From positions 2,976,001 to 3,040,000 of the forward strand of contig NZ_FNKY01000001.1 of the NCBI RefSeq assembly GCF_900103165.1: a stretch of 64,000 bases of DNA, in the 5' to 3' direction. The DNA comes from Nitrosospira multiformis. GTDB lineage: Bacteria > Pseudomonadota > Gammaproteobacteria > Burkholderiales > Nitrosomonadaceae. The notes beneath the pieces were generated by a model, which saw only the letters and a list, made by a program, of their open reading frames with translations, did no database searches and was not told where the DNA came from. Within the stretch, counting starts at the first letter, position 1, and each line of letters begins with the position of its first letter. The position numbers and the translations under genes are program-made. This document shows, in pieces, positions 1-9,002 of the stretch.

Positions 1-1232
1 AACACCAACTCCTGCGCAAGTGCCGCCTGGAAGAATTTTCCGGAAAAATCAGGATCACGGGTTTCCACTTCGAATGCCCAGATCATTCCGCAATTACGGA
101 AATTATTGACCTTGGGATGGGATGCGATCGGCTGTGCCGCATGATTGAGATAGCTTGCTTTAACACGGTTGGCTTCAATGATGTTGTCCTGCTCGAAAAT
201 ATCCAGTGTAGCCAGTGCGGCACGACAGGCGAGCGCATTGCCTGCATGGGTATGGGAATGCAGGAAGCCGCGTTTGGTTTCATCGTGATAAAAAGCTTGA
301 TAAATCCTGTCGGTGGTCATCACCACGGATAACGGCAGATAGCCGCCGCTCAAGCCTTTTGCCAGGCATAAAAAGTCCGGGACGATATTCGCTTGCTCGC
401 AGGCGAACATCGTCCCGGTCCTGCCAAAGCCGACGGCGATTTCGTCAGCAATGAGATGTACCTGGTACTTGTCACATATCTGTCTTGCAAGCTTAAGATA
501 ATCGGAATGATACATGCCCATGCCCACCGCTCCCTGCACGAGCGGCTCGACAATAAGTGCTGCGGTTTCGGTATGATGCTGCGAGAGATGCGCTTCGAGC
601 GCAGCCGCAGCACGACGCGCATAATCACGGGCAGATTCTCCCGCAGTTGCATAGCGCCAATCCGGGGTAAGAACATGCGCGCTGTGGCGCAATAGCGGAG
701 CGTAGGTATCCCTGAACAGCGCTACATCGGTTACCGACAGCGTGCCTAGTGTTTCACCGTGATAGTCGTTTTGCAGGCTGACAAAACTATTCTTTTCCGG
801 GTGACCGCTGTTGTGCCAGTAATGAAAACTCATTTTCAATGCAATTTCTATCGCCGATGCGCCATCACTGCTGTAAAAGCAATGGCCGAGATTGCCCGGC
901 ACGAGTTTGCTCAAGCGCTCTGATAGCTCTATCACCGGTTCATGCGTGAAACCCGCCAGCATGACATGTTCCAGTTTATCGAGTTGATCATGGATGGCGG
1001 CATTGATGCGCGGATTGATGTGACCAAACAGATTGACCCACCAGGAACCAATGGCATCGAGGTAGCGTTCACCTTCGAAGCCGTAAAGCCACACGCCTTC
1101 GCCTCGGGCGATGGGAACGAGCGGCAGCATTTCGTGCTGCTTCATCTGGGTGCAGGGGTGCCAGATTGCTTTTCGGCTGCGCTCCTGAAAGGAGACTAAT
1201 GACGGTAGAATTTCAGAATCGATGCCAGACAT
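1..1232 (-). CDS. bioA: Adenosylmethionine-8-amino-7-oxononanoate aminotransferase, C-terminus cut by window edge
   Basis: Class III PLP-dependent aminotransferase of biotin synthesis; it converts KAPA to DAPA using S-adenosylmethionine as amino donor, in the cytoplasm. I read about 410 codons in one open frame from an ATG at 1232 down to base 1. Seen: the BioA-typical WHPCTQM near residues 24-30, the WWVNLFGH segment, the SDGASAIE stretch of the cofactor pocket, IADEIAVGFGRTG, and CLAKGLSGGYLPLS, whose Lys (about residue 292) should hold PLP. The family is about 420-450 residues, so only a short tail is missing. The ribosome site before the ATG is weak. No other bio gene lies in the window. 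Confidence 0.93.
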   Translation of the reverse strand, partial: MSGIDSEILPSLVSFQERSRKAIWHPCTQMKQHEMLPLVPIARGEGVWLYGFEGERYLDAIGSWWVNLFGHINPRINAAIHDQLDKLEHVMLAGFTHEPVIELSERLSKLVPGNLGHCFYSSDGASAIEIALKMSFHYWHNSGHPEKNSFVSLQNDYHGETLGTLSVTDVALFRDTYAPLLRHSAHVLTPDWRYATAGESARDYARRAAAALEAHLSQHHTETAALIVEPLVQGAVGMGMYHSDYLKLARQICDKYQVHLIADEIAVGFGRTGTMFACEQANIVPDFLCLAKGLSGGYLPLSVVMTTDRIYQAFYHDETKRGFLHSHTHAGNALACRAALATLDIFEQDNIIEANRVKASYLNHAAQPIASHPKVNNFRNCGMIWAFEVETRDPDFSGKFFQAALAQELV

Positions 1233-1401
1233 AGGATATTTACCAGTGGCTATAGGAATTTAACGTAATTGAGCGTTTGAGAGCTTGTCTCAGATCACTC
1301 ACAAACTCTTGCGTCAGTGAATAATTATTGAACCTGGAAGCTAATGAGAAGGCTGTAAATCAGGAAGAACCCAAGAATTCTTGATTATATTTCTGATCAC
1401 A

Positions 1402-2100
1402 TTAACTTTGCCCTGGGGATTTTTTTCGCGCCACGACAACACCATCACGCGTCGGGTTGATAAAAGCGTCAAATTCAGGATCATTAAAAATAAGCCGGTT
1501 GTGCTCAAGAATTGCTTCAGTCCAGCCGGGTACAATATCAACATATTTTTCCACCGCCACACGTCCATGCCAAAGCACATTATCAGCGATGTAAAGACCG
1601 CCCGGACGAATGCGGTCTTTAGCCATTTGCCAGACCTCGGGATAATCCCCCTTGTCGACGTCGTTGTAACAGATATCGAATAACCCTTCGGTCTGTGTAA
1701 ATATCTCCTGCGCGAGTCCGGCGCGAAAATCAACTCTATCCGACAAACCTGCGGAACCGAGATATTGCTCTGCTTTCTCCTTGTTCAGAGGATCTCCATC
1801 AGTACAAATTACCTGCCCATCCGCACCCACCGCTTTTGCAAACCAATAGGCGGAATAACCGTAGCCGCTGCCAAACTCGAATATACGTTTAGCGTTGGCT
1901 GTCTTCGCCAATGTTTCAAGAAACACCCCTACTAAACGGCCGACGATGGGGAAATTATTTTCCTTCGCTACCGCTTCCATTTCTGTCAGCACCGAATGAT
2001 CCGTTTGGCCTACGAGGCTGCGCATATAATCTTCGATTGCCGGATTGACCGGAATCAATACGGTGGGATTCACAATAGTGGGTGATTGCATGGTAGCCAT
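1402..2100 (-). CDS. Class I SAM-dependent O-methyltransferase (caffeoyl-CoA OMT-like)
   Basis: A 232-residue cytosolic methyltransferase of the O-methyltransferase family 3 / caffeoyl-CoA OMT type. Seen: the SAM-binding segment IFEFGSGYGYSAYWFA (about 73-88), an acidic motif ICTDGDP after the next strand, and FDICYNDVDKGDYPEVW, which resembles the metal and catalytic region of this family (usually D.DK..Y). It ends with a conserved N-P-T-R-DGVVVARK tail. The ATG at 2100 has GGAGAG eight bases upstream. The substrate cannot be told from sequence; bacterial members act on catechol-like molecules or unknown acceptors. It stands alone between bioA and the divergent rnk. Confidence 0.85.
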   Translation of the reverse strand: MATMQSPTIVNPTVLIPVNPAIEDYMRSLVGQTDHSVLTEMEAVAKENNFPIVGRLVGVFLETLAKTANAKRIFEFGSGYGYSAYWFAKAVGADGQVICTDGDPLNKEKAEQYLGSAGLSDRVDFRAGLAQEIFTQTEGLFDICYNDVDKGDYPEVWQMAKDRIRPGGLYIADNVLWHGRVAVEKYVDIVPGWTEAILEHNRLIFNDPEFDAFINPTRDGVVVARKKSPGQS

Positions 2101-2508
2101 AATCTTCTCTCCAAAAAAAACAAAGCCAGGCTGAATATTTCGTTGTGCCCAACTGTACGCCCATCACGATGATGGGTCAAACACAAGCCGTGTACCCCCA
2201 ACATGCGTATCTTGGCATGAGTATCGAATTAATACCCTGGTGATGCCATGGTAATATTGACGCTGTTTGGTGTAAAATTACCTTTCTTTCGCTTCGATCG
2301 GGTTAGCTACACTTCTAACCACGGGCTATACTGATCGAAACTGCCTAGCCGGGTGCCGAGCGCCTTAATGGGTGCAACGCCGGTTGAACGAATCAGCAGG
2401 AAATTCAATGCACTACACGGCTCCGGCCTTCGCACGTCAGAGCGCTCGCCTATGATGTCGTTCCCCGGAAACTATCTGAATTTAATTAAATTTGAAACGA
2501 GGGTAAAA
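2101..2508. other. Intergenic region between divergent O-methyltransferase and rnk
   Basis: About 400 bases without a convincing gene. An open frame continues upstream of rnk from 2353, but its codons do not resemble the Rnk family and it has no ribosome site, so I treat it as leader. A TTGACG (2257-2262) could be a -35, but no well-spaced -10 follows it. Confidence 0.5.
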
Positions 2509-2922
2509 ATGAGTAATGGACCGCAAATTGTACTGACGTCTCAAGATCTGGACCGGCTTGAAGCTTTGCTTGAATCGCTTCCGGAAAATGCGTTTCCCGG
2601 CAGGGCGGCACTGCGAGCCGAGCTGGACCGTGCCGAAATTGTCGAGTCCGAGCAGATACCACCATCGGTGGTCACCATGAATTCAACCGTCCGCTTCAGC
2701 ATCGATTCTTCGGGTGAAGATTTTTGCCTGACCCTGGTTTATCCAAAAGATGTAGACGGCACCGGAGACAAAATCTCCATTCTCGCCCCCGTGGGCAGCG
2801 CTCTCCTCGGTCTATCCACCGGGGATGAAATAGAGTGGCCTCGCCCGGGCGGAGGCACGATAAAGGTACGGATCGTGGAAATCGTCTCCCAGCCGGAGCG
2901 TGAAGGAAAATTTTACCGTTAG
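2509..2922 (+). CDS. rnk: Regulator of nucleoside diphosphate kinase (Rnk/GreA C-terminal fold)
   Basis: A 137-residue protein with a short helical N-terminus (LTSQDLDRLEALLESLP) and a GreA/GreB-like C-terminal FKBP-fold domain (SILAPVGSALLGLSTGDEIEWPRPGG). E. coli Rnk, which binds RNA polymerase through the secondary channel region and influences nucleoside diphosphate kinase levels, has almost the same length. I chose the ATG at 2509 because GAGGG lies six bases upstream and the protein then matches the family length. Downstream at 2938-2954 is a short GCGCC/GGCGC inverted repeat without a T-run, which is a poor terminator. Confidence 0.85.
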   Translation: MSNGPQIVLTSQDLDRLEALLESLPENAFPGRAALRAELDRAEIVESEQIPPSVVTMNSTVRFSIDSSGEDFCLTLVYPKDVDGTGDKISILAPVGSALLGLSTGDEIEWPRPGGGTIKVRIVEIVSQPEREGKFYR

Positions 2923-3138
2923 AAATATTTCCACTGAGCGCCAGATATCGGCGCCTCTGAAAAGAAAACGAAACAATAATGAGTGAAACAGACTTCAATG
3001 AAGCGCTAGTGGGTGAATCTGGCTATACACAATGGCAGATATAATCGGCGTGATTGGACAATGCCCACTGTTCAAAAGTGGGCATGATTCTGCTATAGTT
3101 GCGGGCATTTTTCACCCGGATCCACAGGAACCTCCGCC

Positions 3139-4818
3139 ATGAATCTACTCCGTCCCCTGATTTCCCAAGGAATAAGCGCTGCCAAACCCAGGACATTTCC
3201 GGCACGCAACCCCGGATCACTTTTGAAATGGTGCCTGGGTGCGGGAACGTTGGGACTGGCGTGCCATGTTTTCGCGGCGGATCCCGCTCCCGCCGCCAAC
3301 GCCGCCGGAACGCCAGCGGCTCCGGCTGCGGCACCCGCAACTCCCACGGCAGGCGCCCCATTCGATTGGTCAAAAGCGCCTCCCGTCACCGCGCCGCCGC
3401 GCCCCGGTATGTTTTCCATCCCGCCAACCGGCCCGGGATACTATTCACTCTGGGATGTGGTCACCGGCAATGAGCGTCAAGCCCCGCCGGTTGCGCCCAA
3501 CGCACCCTATGCCCTCATGACCACCCCCGCCTTCGAGATCGATTACCGCTATATGGAGAAGCCGGGGTATGAAAAGGATCTGTTCGATCCCCTTAAGCGC
3601 ATCCACATGGGGGAGGATTTCCTGCTGTCTTTCGGCGGCAGCTTCTGGTACCGCTACATGCGTGAATCCGATGCCCGCTTGACCAACACCAGCGATAATT
3701 ACCACATGATGCGCAGCCGCTTCCACGCCGACTTCTGGTATCAGGACAAGGTCCGGATCTTCGCCGAGTTTCTGGATGCCCGCACCTTCGGTCAGGCCTT
3801 GACACCCGCCGCCACCGATGTCAATCACACGGATATGCTGAATCTGTTTGCGGATATCAAGCTGGCGAATGTCAAGGAGGGTCCCGTTTATCTGCGCGTC
3901 GGCCGCCAGGAATTGCTCTACGGGTCGCAGCGATTGATTTCCACCCTGGACTGGGTGAATACGCGGCGCACCTTCCAGGGCGCCAAGGCCTTCTGGCGCA
4001 CGCCTACTTTTGATCTGGACGCTTTCTGGGTGCGGCCGATGATTACGCAACAGAGCCACTTCGATAATTGGGATACGAAGCAGGAGTTCTTCGGTTTATG
4101 GGGCACCTACAAGCCCATGAAAGGCCAGCTGGTCGATATGTATTTCCTGAGCCTGGATGATAATCGCAACCGGGCGATCGGCAGCAACGGCCTCATGGGC
4201 AATTCGAACACGCATACGCTTGGCGGGCGCCTGGCCGGCGACTACAATCAGTTCCTCTATGAGTTGGAGGGCATGTACCAGTTCGGCCAGTACTCGAATC
4301 AGGATATCTCGGCCTTCGCGGTCGCCTCCGGCGCCGGCTATCATTTCAAGGGGGCGCCCATGAATCCCCAGTTCTGGCTGCGCTATGACTTTGCCTCCGG
4401 CGACAAGAATCCCAATGACGGCGCGCGCAATACCTTCAACCAGCTCTTCCCTTTCGGGAACTATTATCTGGGCTGGATCGACCGCGTGGGCCGCCAGAAT
4501 ATCCATGATTTCAATGCCCAGATCAATCTGCATCCCCAGCCCTGGGCCACCTTTACCGCCCAGTACCACCGCTTCTATCTGGCCAACAAGCAGGACTTTC
4601 TGTACAACGCCGCCGGCGCCGCCACCCTGCGCGATGTCACCGGCCAGGCGGGCGGTTACGTCGGCGATGAAATCGACTTCCGTTTCAATATCCACGTCAA
4701 CCGCCAACAGGATATCCTGGTCGGCTATTCGAAACTCTTTGCCGGCAATTTCCTCAAAGCCACCGCTCCGGGTGTCTCCCCCGATCTCTTCTATGTCCAA
4801 TACAATATGCGGTTCTGA
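3139..4818 (+). CDS. Alginate-export-type outer-membrane porin
   Basis: A 559-residue protein of the alginate export (AlgE-like, PF13372) family, predicted to form an outer-membrane beta-barrel. Seen: a long signal peptide with hydrophobic core LGAGTLGLACHVFA and an A-x-A cleavage site, then an Ala/Pro-rich linker (about 48-80). The body is rich in alternating aromatic strands (FGGSFWYRYMRESD, FHADFWYQDKVRIFAEFLDART, YLRVGRQELLYGSQRLISTLDWVNTRRTF). It ends in a terminal Phe (YVQYNMRF), the usual outer-membrane insertion signature. No alginate-synthesis genes are nearby, so the substrate is open; relatives without alginate operons are often annotated as general sugar or aromatic porins. Confidence 0.85.
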   Translation: MNLLRPLISQGISAAKPRTFPARNPGSLLKWCLGAGTLGLACHVFAADPAPAANAAGTPAAPAAAPATPTAGAPFDWSKAPPVTAPPRPGMFSIPPTGPGYYSLWDVVTGNERQAPPVAPNAPYALMTTPAFEIDYRYMEKPGYEKDLFDPLKRIHMGEDFLLSFGGSFWYRYMRESDARLTNTSDNYHMMRSRFHADFWYQDKVRIFAEFLDARTFGQALTPAATDVNHTDMLNLFADIKLANVKEGPVYLRVGRQELLYGSQRLISTLDWVNTRRTFQGAKAFWRTPTFDLDAFWVRPMITQQSHFDNWDTKQEFFGLWGTYKPMKGQLVDMYFLSLDDNRNRAIGSNGLMGNSNTHTLGGRLAGDYNQFLYELEGMYQFGQYSNQDISAFAVASGAGYHFKGAPMNPQFWLRYDFASGDKNPNDGARNTFNQLFPFGNYYLGWIDRVGRQNIHDFNAQINLHPQPWATFTAQYHRFYLANKQDFLYNAAGAATLRDVTGQAGGYVGDEIDFRFNIHVNRQQDILVGYSKLFAGNFLKATAPGVSPDLFYVQYNMRF

Positions 4819-4889
4819 CAGGCATCAGGAATCGATGGGTGAGGAAAATAAGGTTTTCGTGTGAGATTTCTGATCCGGCCTTACCCTGA

Positions 4890-5417
4890 TCAATCCCCGG
4901 CAAACTCGCATAACGCGAATACCTTGAAACCTTGGATCTCCAGACGAGACCTGCCGCCAACATCGGGCAGGTCGATGACGAAACAGCATTCCACCACTTC
5001 TCCGCCCATTTCCTGTATCAACGCAGCGGCGGCCTCTGCCGTACCACCGGTAGCGATAAGATCATCGATCAGTAACACGCGATCACCTCTCTGAATCGCA
5101 TCCAAATGAATCTCGATACGATCGCTGCCGTATTCCAGTTGATAATCGCGTCCGCGTGTCTCGGCAGGCAACTTACCTTTTTTGCGTATCGGCACAAAGC
5201 CCAAACCAAGCTCGTAAGCAACCGGCGCGCCGATGATGAAACCACGTGATTCGATACCCGCAACCTTATCAATTTTTAATGTTTTATAGCGGTTACTGAT
5301 TTCCTGAATAGTGGTGCGTAACCCCACCGGATCCTTGAGCAGTGTGGTGATATCCCGAAACATGATGCCCTCATGAGGATAATGCGCGATGGTGCGAATA
5401 CGTGATTTAATTTGCAT
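4890..5417 (-). CDS. apt: Adenine phosphoribosyltransferase
   Basis: Purine salvage enzyme (adenine + PRPP to AMP + PPi), cytosolic homodimer. The 175-residue length matches the family. Seen: the N-terminal FRDITTLLKDP typical of Apt, the IESRGFIIGAPVAYELGLGFVPIRK substrate segment, the KLPAETRGRDYQLEYGSD loop, and the PRPP-binding motif VLLIDDLIATGGTA at residues 114-127. An AGGA lies seven bases before the ATG at 5417. It converges with the porin gene and diverges from tRNA-Ser. Confidence 0.97.
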   Translation of the reverse strand: MQIKSRIRTIAHYPHEGIMFRDITTLLKDPVGLRTTIQEISNRYKTLKIDKVAGIESRGFIIGAPVAYELGLGFVPIRKKGKLPAETRGRDYQLEYGSDRIEIHLDAIQRGDRVLLIDDLIATGGTAEAAAALIQEMGGEVVECCFVIDLPDVGGRSRLEIQGFKVFALCEFAGD

Positions 5418-5586
5418 GAGAAGATCCTGTTTCTGGTTTCAATTCCTGGAACTGTCGAATACTCAGTCATTAGCGATGCGAATGATAGGGGATTTTCCAC
5501 AATAGTGCCGGAAAAGTTGCTGGAAACGCCGTTCTGGTTTATTCTTTGCGCCCCTGCCGGGGTTCCGGCGGGAAATTGCATCAGCG

Positions 5587-5678
5587 GGAGAGATGGCCGA
5601 GTGGTTTAAGGTACACGCCTGGAAAGCGTGCGTACGGCTTCAACCGTACCGAGGGTTCGAATCCCTCTCTCTCCGCCA
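5587..5678 (+). tRNA. tRNA-Ser, anticodon GGA
   Basis: Full class II tRNA fold read by eye. Acceptor GGAGAGA (5587-5593) pairs with TCTCTCC (5668-5674), the discriminator is G, and CCA (5676-5678) is encoded. The D-arm starts TGGCCGAGTGG, the anticodon loop is CTGGAAA with anticodon GGA, there is a long variable arm, and the T-arm is GAGGG-TTCGAAT-CCCTC. It reads UCC/UCU serine codons. Its 3' end sits a few bases from a truncated EAL remnant on the other strand. Confidence 0.97.
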
Positions 5679-5685
5679 CATATGC

Positions 5686-5930
5686 AAATAAACTCGAAAT
5701 GGATTTCCACGCCATACTTTGCAAGCACGATTGGTGTAGAACCCATTCTTAGATCGGCACGATCAATCCGTTCTTTTCAGCCAGTGAAGTAAACCTGGTC
5801 GGAGAATCAATCCTAGTTGCTGATGCTGTCACCGCAGCGACACTTCTATACTCATCAGCTTACCGCCGGGCATGTCAACGATCGATGGAAATGCAGTAGC
5901 GCCTCATTGCGCTCCACTGCATGGCGCAAA
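5686..5930 (-). pseudogene. Decayed EAL (c-di-GMP phosphodiesterase) domain remnant
   Basis: Reading downstream of the PAS-GGDEF gene in other frames recovers the start of an EAL domain: LRHAVERNEALLHFH, then after a frame change IVDMPGGKLMSIEVSLR followed by TGA where the family has W. After another shift comes SPTRFTSLAEKNGLIVPI, a TAA stop, and EWVLHQSC. These match the canonical series (Q-P-IVD...LRW...F-IPLAEE-GLI-PIG-WVL). The EAL signature segment itself and the rest of the domain are gone, and homology stops next to tRNA-Ser. The ancestral gene was therefore a PAS-GGDEF-EAL protein that has lost its phosphodiesterase half. Confidence 0.8.
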
Positions 5931-6878
5931 TTTCTCTTGCAGAGTGAGCCGGTCTGTTGCCCGTCTGTCCATTTCTGGCGCAAAGAACTGGTAGTTATTG
6001 CGCCCATTCTCCTTGGCATGGTACATGGCGATATCACTGTTTTTCAGCAACGTTTCCACGTCTTCTCCATCGGATGGGAACAGGGCAATACCCACGCTAC
6101 CGCCGATATGTAGTTCCCTGCTATCGATCAGAAAAGGCTGGATCAATCCGTCCAGTATCTTCTGCGCCACCACCTCCGCATCCTGAGCACCGCCTATATT
6201 CGGTAACAGCACAATGAATTCGTCCCCACCCCGGCGCGCGACCGTGTCTTCACCACGTACGATGGCGCTAAGCCTTGCTGCAACGTCCTGCAGCAGCAGA
6301 TCACCCATATCATGCCCCAGGGAATCATTGATGGTCTTGAAATAATCCAAGTCAATAAACAGTACCGCTGCTTGTTTCTCGCTGCGGCGGTCATGGGCGA
6401 TCGCTTGCATGATGCGGTCCCGCAATAAATTCCTATTAGGTAAACCAGTCAACCCATCATGAGTCGCCATCTCAATAATGCGCTTCTCCGATTGCTTACG
6501 CTCGGTGATATCGATGGTCATGCAAATCAAATACAGTGGCTTTCCAGATGCGTCATAAATAGGCTTCTTGAAGGTATGACCAAGGCGATTTTGCCCAAGC
6601 GCGACATTCCAGATTGTTTCTTCAAAATCAATTTGGCTACCCACCATAAATACTTCTTGATCCTTGGCGAGAAATTGTTTCATCTGCTCAGGCGGAAAGA
6701 CCTGACTAGCATCCGTTCCACGCAGGTCTGAGAAATTGATGCCCCATTGTGCTTCGCAAGCTTTGTTCATCGCCAAGAACTTACTTTCGGCATCCTTTAT
6801 AAAAATAGCGATAGGCAAGATATCTATTAATACCTGAATTTTTTGTGCGTCATCAAAGAACTGGAAATGTGGGATCAT
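5904..6878 (-). CDS. PAS-GGDEF diguanylate cyclase (truncated former GGDEF-EAL protein)
   Basis: A 324-residue open frame. The N-terminal PAS domain (about 12-135; IAIFIKDAESKFLAMNKACE and the PAC-like GKPLYLICMTIDITERK) is followed by a GGDEF domain (THDGLTGLPNRNLLRDR; DYFKTINDSLGHDMGD; RRGGDEFIVLLP). The GGDEF signature is intact, and an RxxD inhibitory site (RGED) lies five residues before it, so c-di-GMP synthesis with product feedback is plausible. No membrane segment is seen. The protein ends ATDRLTLQEKFAPCSGAQ, where a frameshift replaces the expected linker into EAL (see the remnant downstream). Whether the shortened protein is made and active is unknown. Confidence 0.85.
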   Translation of the reverse strand: MIPHFQFFDDAQKIQVLIDILPIAIFIKDAESKFLAMNKACEAQWGINFSDLRGTDASQVFPPEQMKQFLAKDQEVFMVGSQIDFEETIWNVALGQNRLGHTFKKPIYDASGKPLYLICMTIDITERKQSEKRIIEMATHDGLTGLPNRNLLRDRIMQAIAHDRRSEKQAAVLFIDLDYFKTINDSLGHDMGDLLLQDVAARLSAIVRGEDTVARRGGDEFIVLLPNIGGAQDAEVVAQKILDGLIQPFLIDSRELHIGGSVGIALFPSDGEDVETLLKNSDIAMYHAKENGRNNYQFFAPEMDRRATDRLTLQEKFAPCSGAQ

Positions 6879-7081
6879 TCTTTATCTATTGTGGCGATTA
6901 TCGTCGTAGCTGGAATCGTTATATCAGGATCCATAAAAATTCGGTTGCTAAGCAGGGTGATTACCTAAAGTCAAGCATGGATCTTTTTGATCAGTGGTTG
7001 GAACTTATTTTTTACGTATGAATAAAGCCCGCACTTTTATTATGATGGAATCCTTAGGCTACAACTTCTTTACAGCGTACG

Positions 7082-7480
7082 CTACATCGCGGTCCCCGTT
7101 GCCGCCCACGTCCCCGACAGGCACTCAGTCAACAGGGTCTGGACCGAATCGCCCCGGGTTTCATAGAGGCTGTTTAGTTTAAGTTAGATGTCTACCGCGG
7201 TCTTCTCGGCCAGTTGCCGATAATAGTTTACCTCAGCTTCAGCCGATGGAATATAACCGATAGGTTCGTGTGGTGGTTAAACGGGGATACCCATTCCAGG
7301 CAAATACGTCGATGACAAAGGCCACATACGCCAACCCTGCCACGTTGATACATACGTGAAATCTGAAATCCATAGCTGGTTTGGGTGATCGGTTTGAATC
7401 GTAGGTGTCGCGACTTTATCTGACAGGTTACCCGATTTGACTGATACGGTTGTCAGATCAGATTTCATTGAATTCAATTA
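7082..7480 (-). pseudogene. IS3-family transposase (OrfB-type) 3' remnant
   Basis: Pieces of an IS3-type DDE integrase are readable across frame breaks: PNQLWISDFTYVSTWQG, then in another frame LAYVAFVIDVFAWNGYP, then EPIGYIPSAEAEVNYYRQLAEK. A stop follows, then LKLNSLYETRGDSVQTLL and TGTAM ending at the TAG at 7084-7082. The order is that of the catalytic core and C-terminus of IS3 OrfB. Nothing of the N-terminus, OrfA or clean terminal repeats is visible, so the element is dead. Confidence 0.75.
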
Positions 7481-7527
7481 TTGAATTTTATTAAAAATAT
7501 ATTCTTATCCAGTGTTACCGCTTCTCT

Positions 7528-8031
7528 TTAATTGAGGTTCTTGTCGTAATGAATTCCAATTGTTCTTTTTAAGCTGAATCCGGCATTGAAGCACTCAGGC
7601 ACTACCCCCGTAAATGTATCAAATCCTGAATTGATTTTTCCTTTCAGGCTCACCGTTATATACCCTTCCGGTTTTTCAACCCATGCACCGTTACCCAGAA
7701 TTAGGGAGCCGTCGGAATAATAAGAACCGGTAACTACGAAACGTCCTGTAGCCGTCTTAGGATTTGATGACGTTGGATAGAACAAAAAATTACCCTCTAC
7801 CGTGCCATTTTTTTTGCCGGCAAGTGTCAAGGTAACGCCAGTTGGCCCCTGAAAACATTCATAGTTTCCGATCCACTTGCCGGAAACGCGCTTCGCATTT
7901 GCTACCATCGTTGGGGGATCTATTGATGGTTCGCTCACACCCGCCGTAAGAAACATAATCATTCCCAGCATTGGCTTCACGTAACTACCCAACTCACCCT
8001 GCAGTATATCTACGCGCATTTTGGTAATCAT
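7528..8031 (-). CDS. Hypothetical secreted protein, beta-rich
   Basis: A 167-residue protein I cannot name. The N-terminus contains a hydrophobic stretch (VKPMLGMIMFLTAGVSEPS) that may be a signal peptide if translation starts at a later Met. The remainder has a regular beta-strand pattern: KWIGNYECFQGPTGVTLTLAG, GTVEGNFLFYP, GRFVVTGSY, LILGNGAWVEKPEGYITVSLKG, TFTGVVPECFNAGFSLKR. Two Cys could form a disulfide. The pattern recalls a small domain found at the ends of some bacterial caspase-like or periplasmic proteins, but that is an impression only. It lies between an IS3 remnant and a Fur-box promoter read the other way. Confidence 0.6.
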   Translation of the reverse strand: MITKMRVDILQGELGSYVKPMLGMIMFLTAGVSEPSIDPPTMVANAKRVSGKWIGNYECFQGPTGVTLTLAGKKNGTVEGNFLFYPTSSNPKTATGRFVVTGSYYSDGSLILGNGAWVEKPEGYITVSLKGKINSGFDTFTGVVPECFNAGFSLKRTIGIHYDKNLN

Positions 8032-8169
8032 GTTGATGGAAATATCATGATTATGTCACGTGTTCCGCATTCCGCGAGAACCAGGTAAAAAATGGTTAAC
8101 TGAGCCATAAGCGTGGCTTGATCTTGTAGTGATCCATGAGAGGCATAAGGAAATATTTTCTATTTGGTA

Positions 8170-8216
8170 TTGCAATTATTTATATATTAATTATACTGAG
8201 AATAGTTCTCATTATC
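8170..8216 (+). promoter_or_regulatory. Promoter with a probable Fur box upstream of the DUF2325 gene
   Basis: The 19-mer at 8198-8216 (GAGAATAGTTCTCATTATC) matches the classical Fur consensus at 14 of 19 positions by my count, with a perfect CATTATC half. It directly follows a TATACT (8192-8197) that sits 16 bases after TTGCAA (8170-8175), a good sigma-70 pair. The box would cover the transcription start, the usual place for iron-dependent repression. Confidence 0.6.
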
Positions 8217-8257
8217 ATATATACATCGCGCATGACTACGAATAGATTGGGAATACC

Positions 8258-8965
8258 ATGTCTGATTATCCGCTACAAAGATCAACTTTAGATCGACCTC
8301 GGCGGCATGGCTCACTCCATAACCGCTTACAACAAATGCTGAAAGAAAAATTCGACCATGTGATTAGATGGTTTTTTAAGGATCGTAAAAATATGCGTCT
8401 CATAAAACAAACAGGATCATCGACGAATAATCACCCGGCAGACGGGAAGGACGCACACTTACAGCCGAAATCGACGAGCAAGCAACAAGGGTTAACGAAT
8501 CGCATCGCCCTCGTAGAGAATCAACGAGTCAATCGTCAAATTCATGTTACAGACACTGAGCAGTGGATACCGCTGATCAAAGCAAGAGCCTCCGCTGTTC
8601 CGCCACAACATGTCTCGGGTAACGAGCAAGAACCCGATTGCGGGCGTTCCAGTCTCGCCGGGCTTTGTATCTTGTGCGTGGGAGGACGTGCCGCCTTATA
8701 TCCTGCGTACCGTCATCTCGTCGAGACCTCGGGTGGATGCTTTTTAATATACCGGGGCGACCTCCAGGAAAAAATAAGTTATCTCCCTACGTTGCTTACC
8801 CGCGCCGATGCGGTAATCTGTCCAGTGGATTGCGTAAACCATGCCATTTATTTTGCGGTTAAACGTTACTGCATGCGTTTTGGCAAACCCTGTGCGATGC
8901 TGGACCGGTCTGGCTTACCCACGTTCCGCAGGGGTATGGAGATACTGGCTGCTGCAACGCTTTAA
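8258..8965 (+). CDS. DUF2325 domain protein, likely iron-regulated
   Basis: A 235-residue soluble protein. The first ~130 residues are basic and polar with no recognisable domain. The C-terminal ~100 residues form a DUF2325 domain (GLCILCVGGRAALYPAYRHLVETSGGCFLIYRGDL; ADAVICPVDCVNHAIYFAVKRYC; LDRSGLPTFRRGMEIL). The domain has a Rossmann-like alternation with conserved Gly-Gly and several Cys. Its biochemical role is not established. The Fur-box promoter just upstream suggests expression when iron is scarce. It does not appear to share an operon; the next gene is convergent. Confidence 0.8.
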   Translation: MSDYPLQRSTLDRPRRHGSLHNRLQQMLKEKFDHVIRWFFKDRKNMRLIKQTGSSTNNHPADGKDAHLQPKSTSKQQGLTNRIALVENQRVNRQIHVTDTEQWIPLIKARASAVPPQHVSGNEQEPDCGRSSLAGLCILCVGGRAALYPAYRHLVETSGGCFLIYRGDLQEKISYLPTLLTRADAVICPVDCVNHAIYFAVKRYCMRFGKPCAMLDRSGLPTFRRGMEILAAATL

Positions 8966-9002
8966 CCGCATGCCTCTATTCAAGACTGGAACCGGTTCAG
9001 CA

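Noticed and set aside
3445-4800. Two long minus-strand frames (204 and 234 codons) opposite the porin gene
   Set aside because: Composition follows the antisense of a GC-rich coding sequence; the plus-strand protein has a signal peptide and barrel ending.
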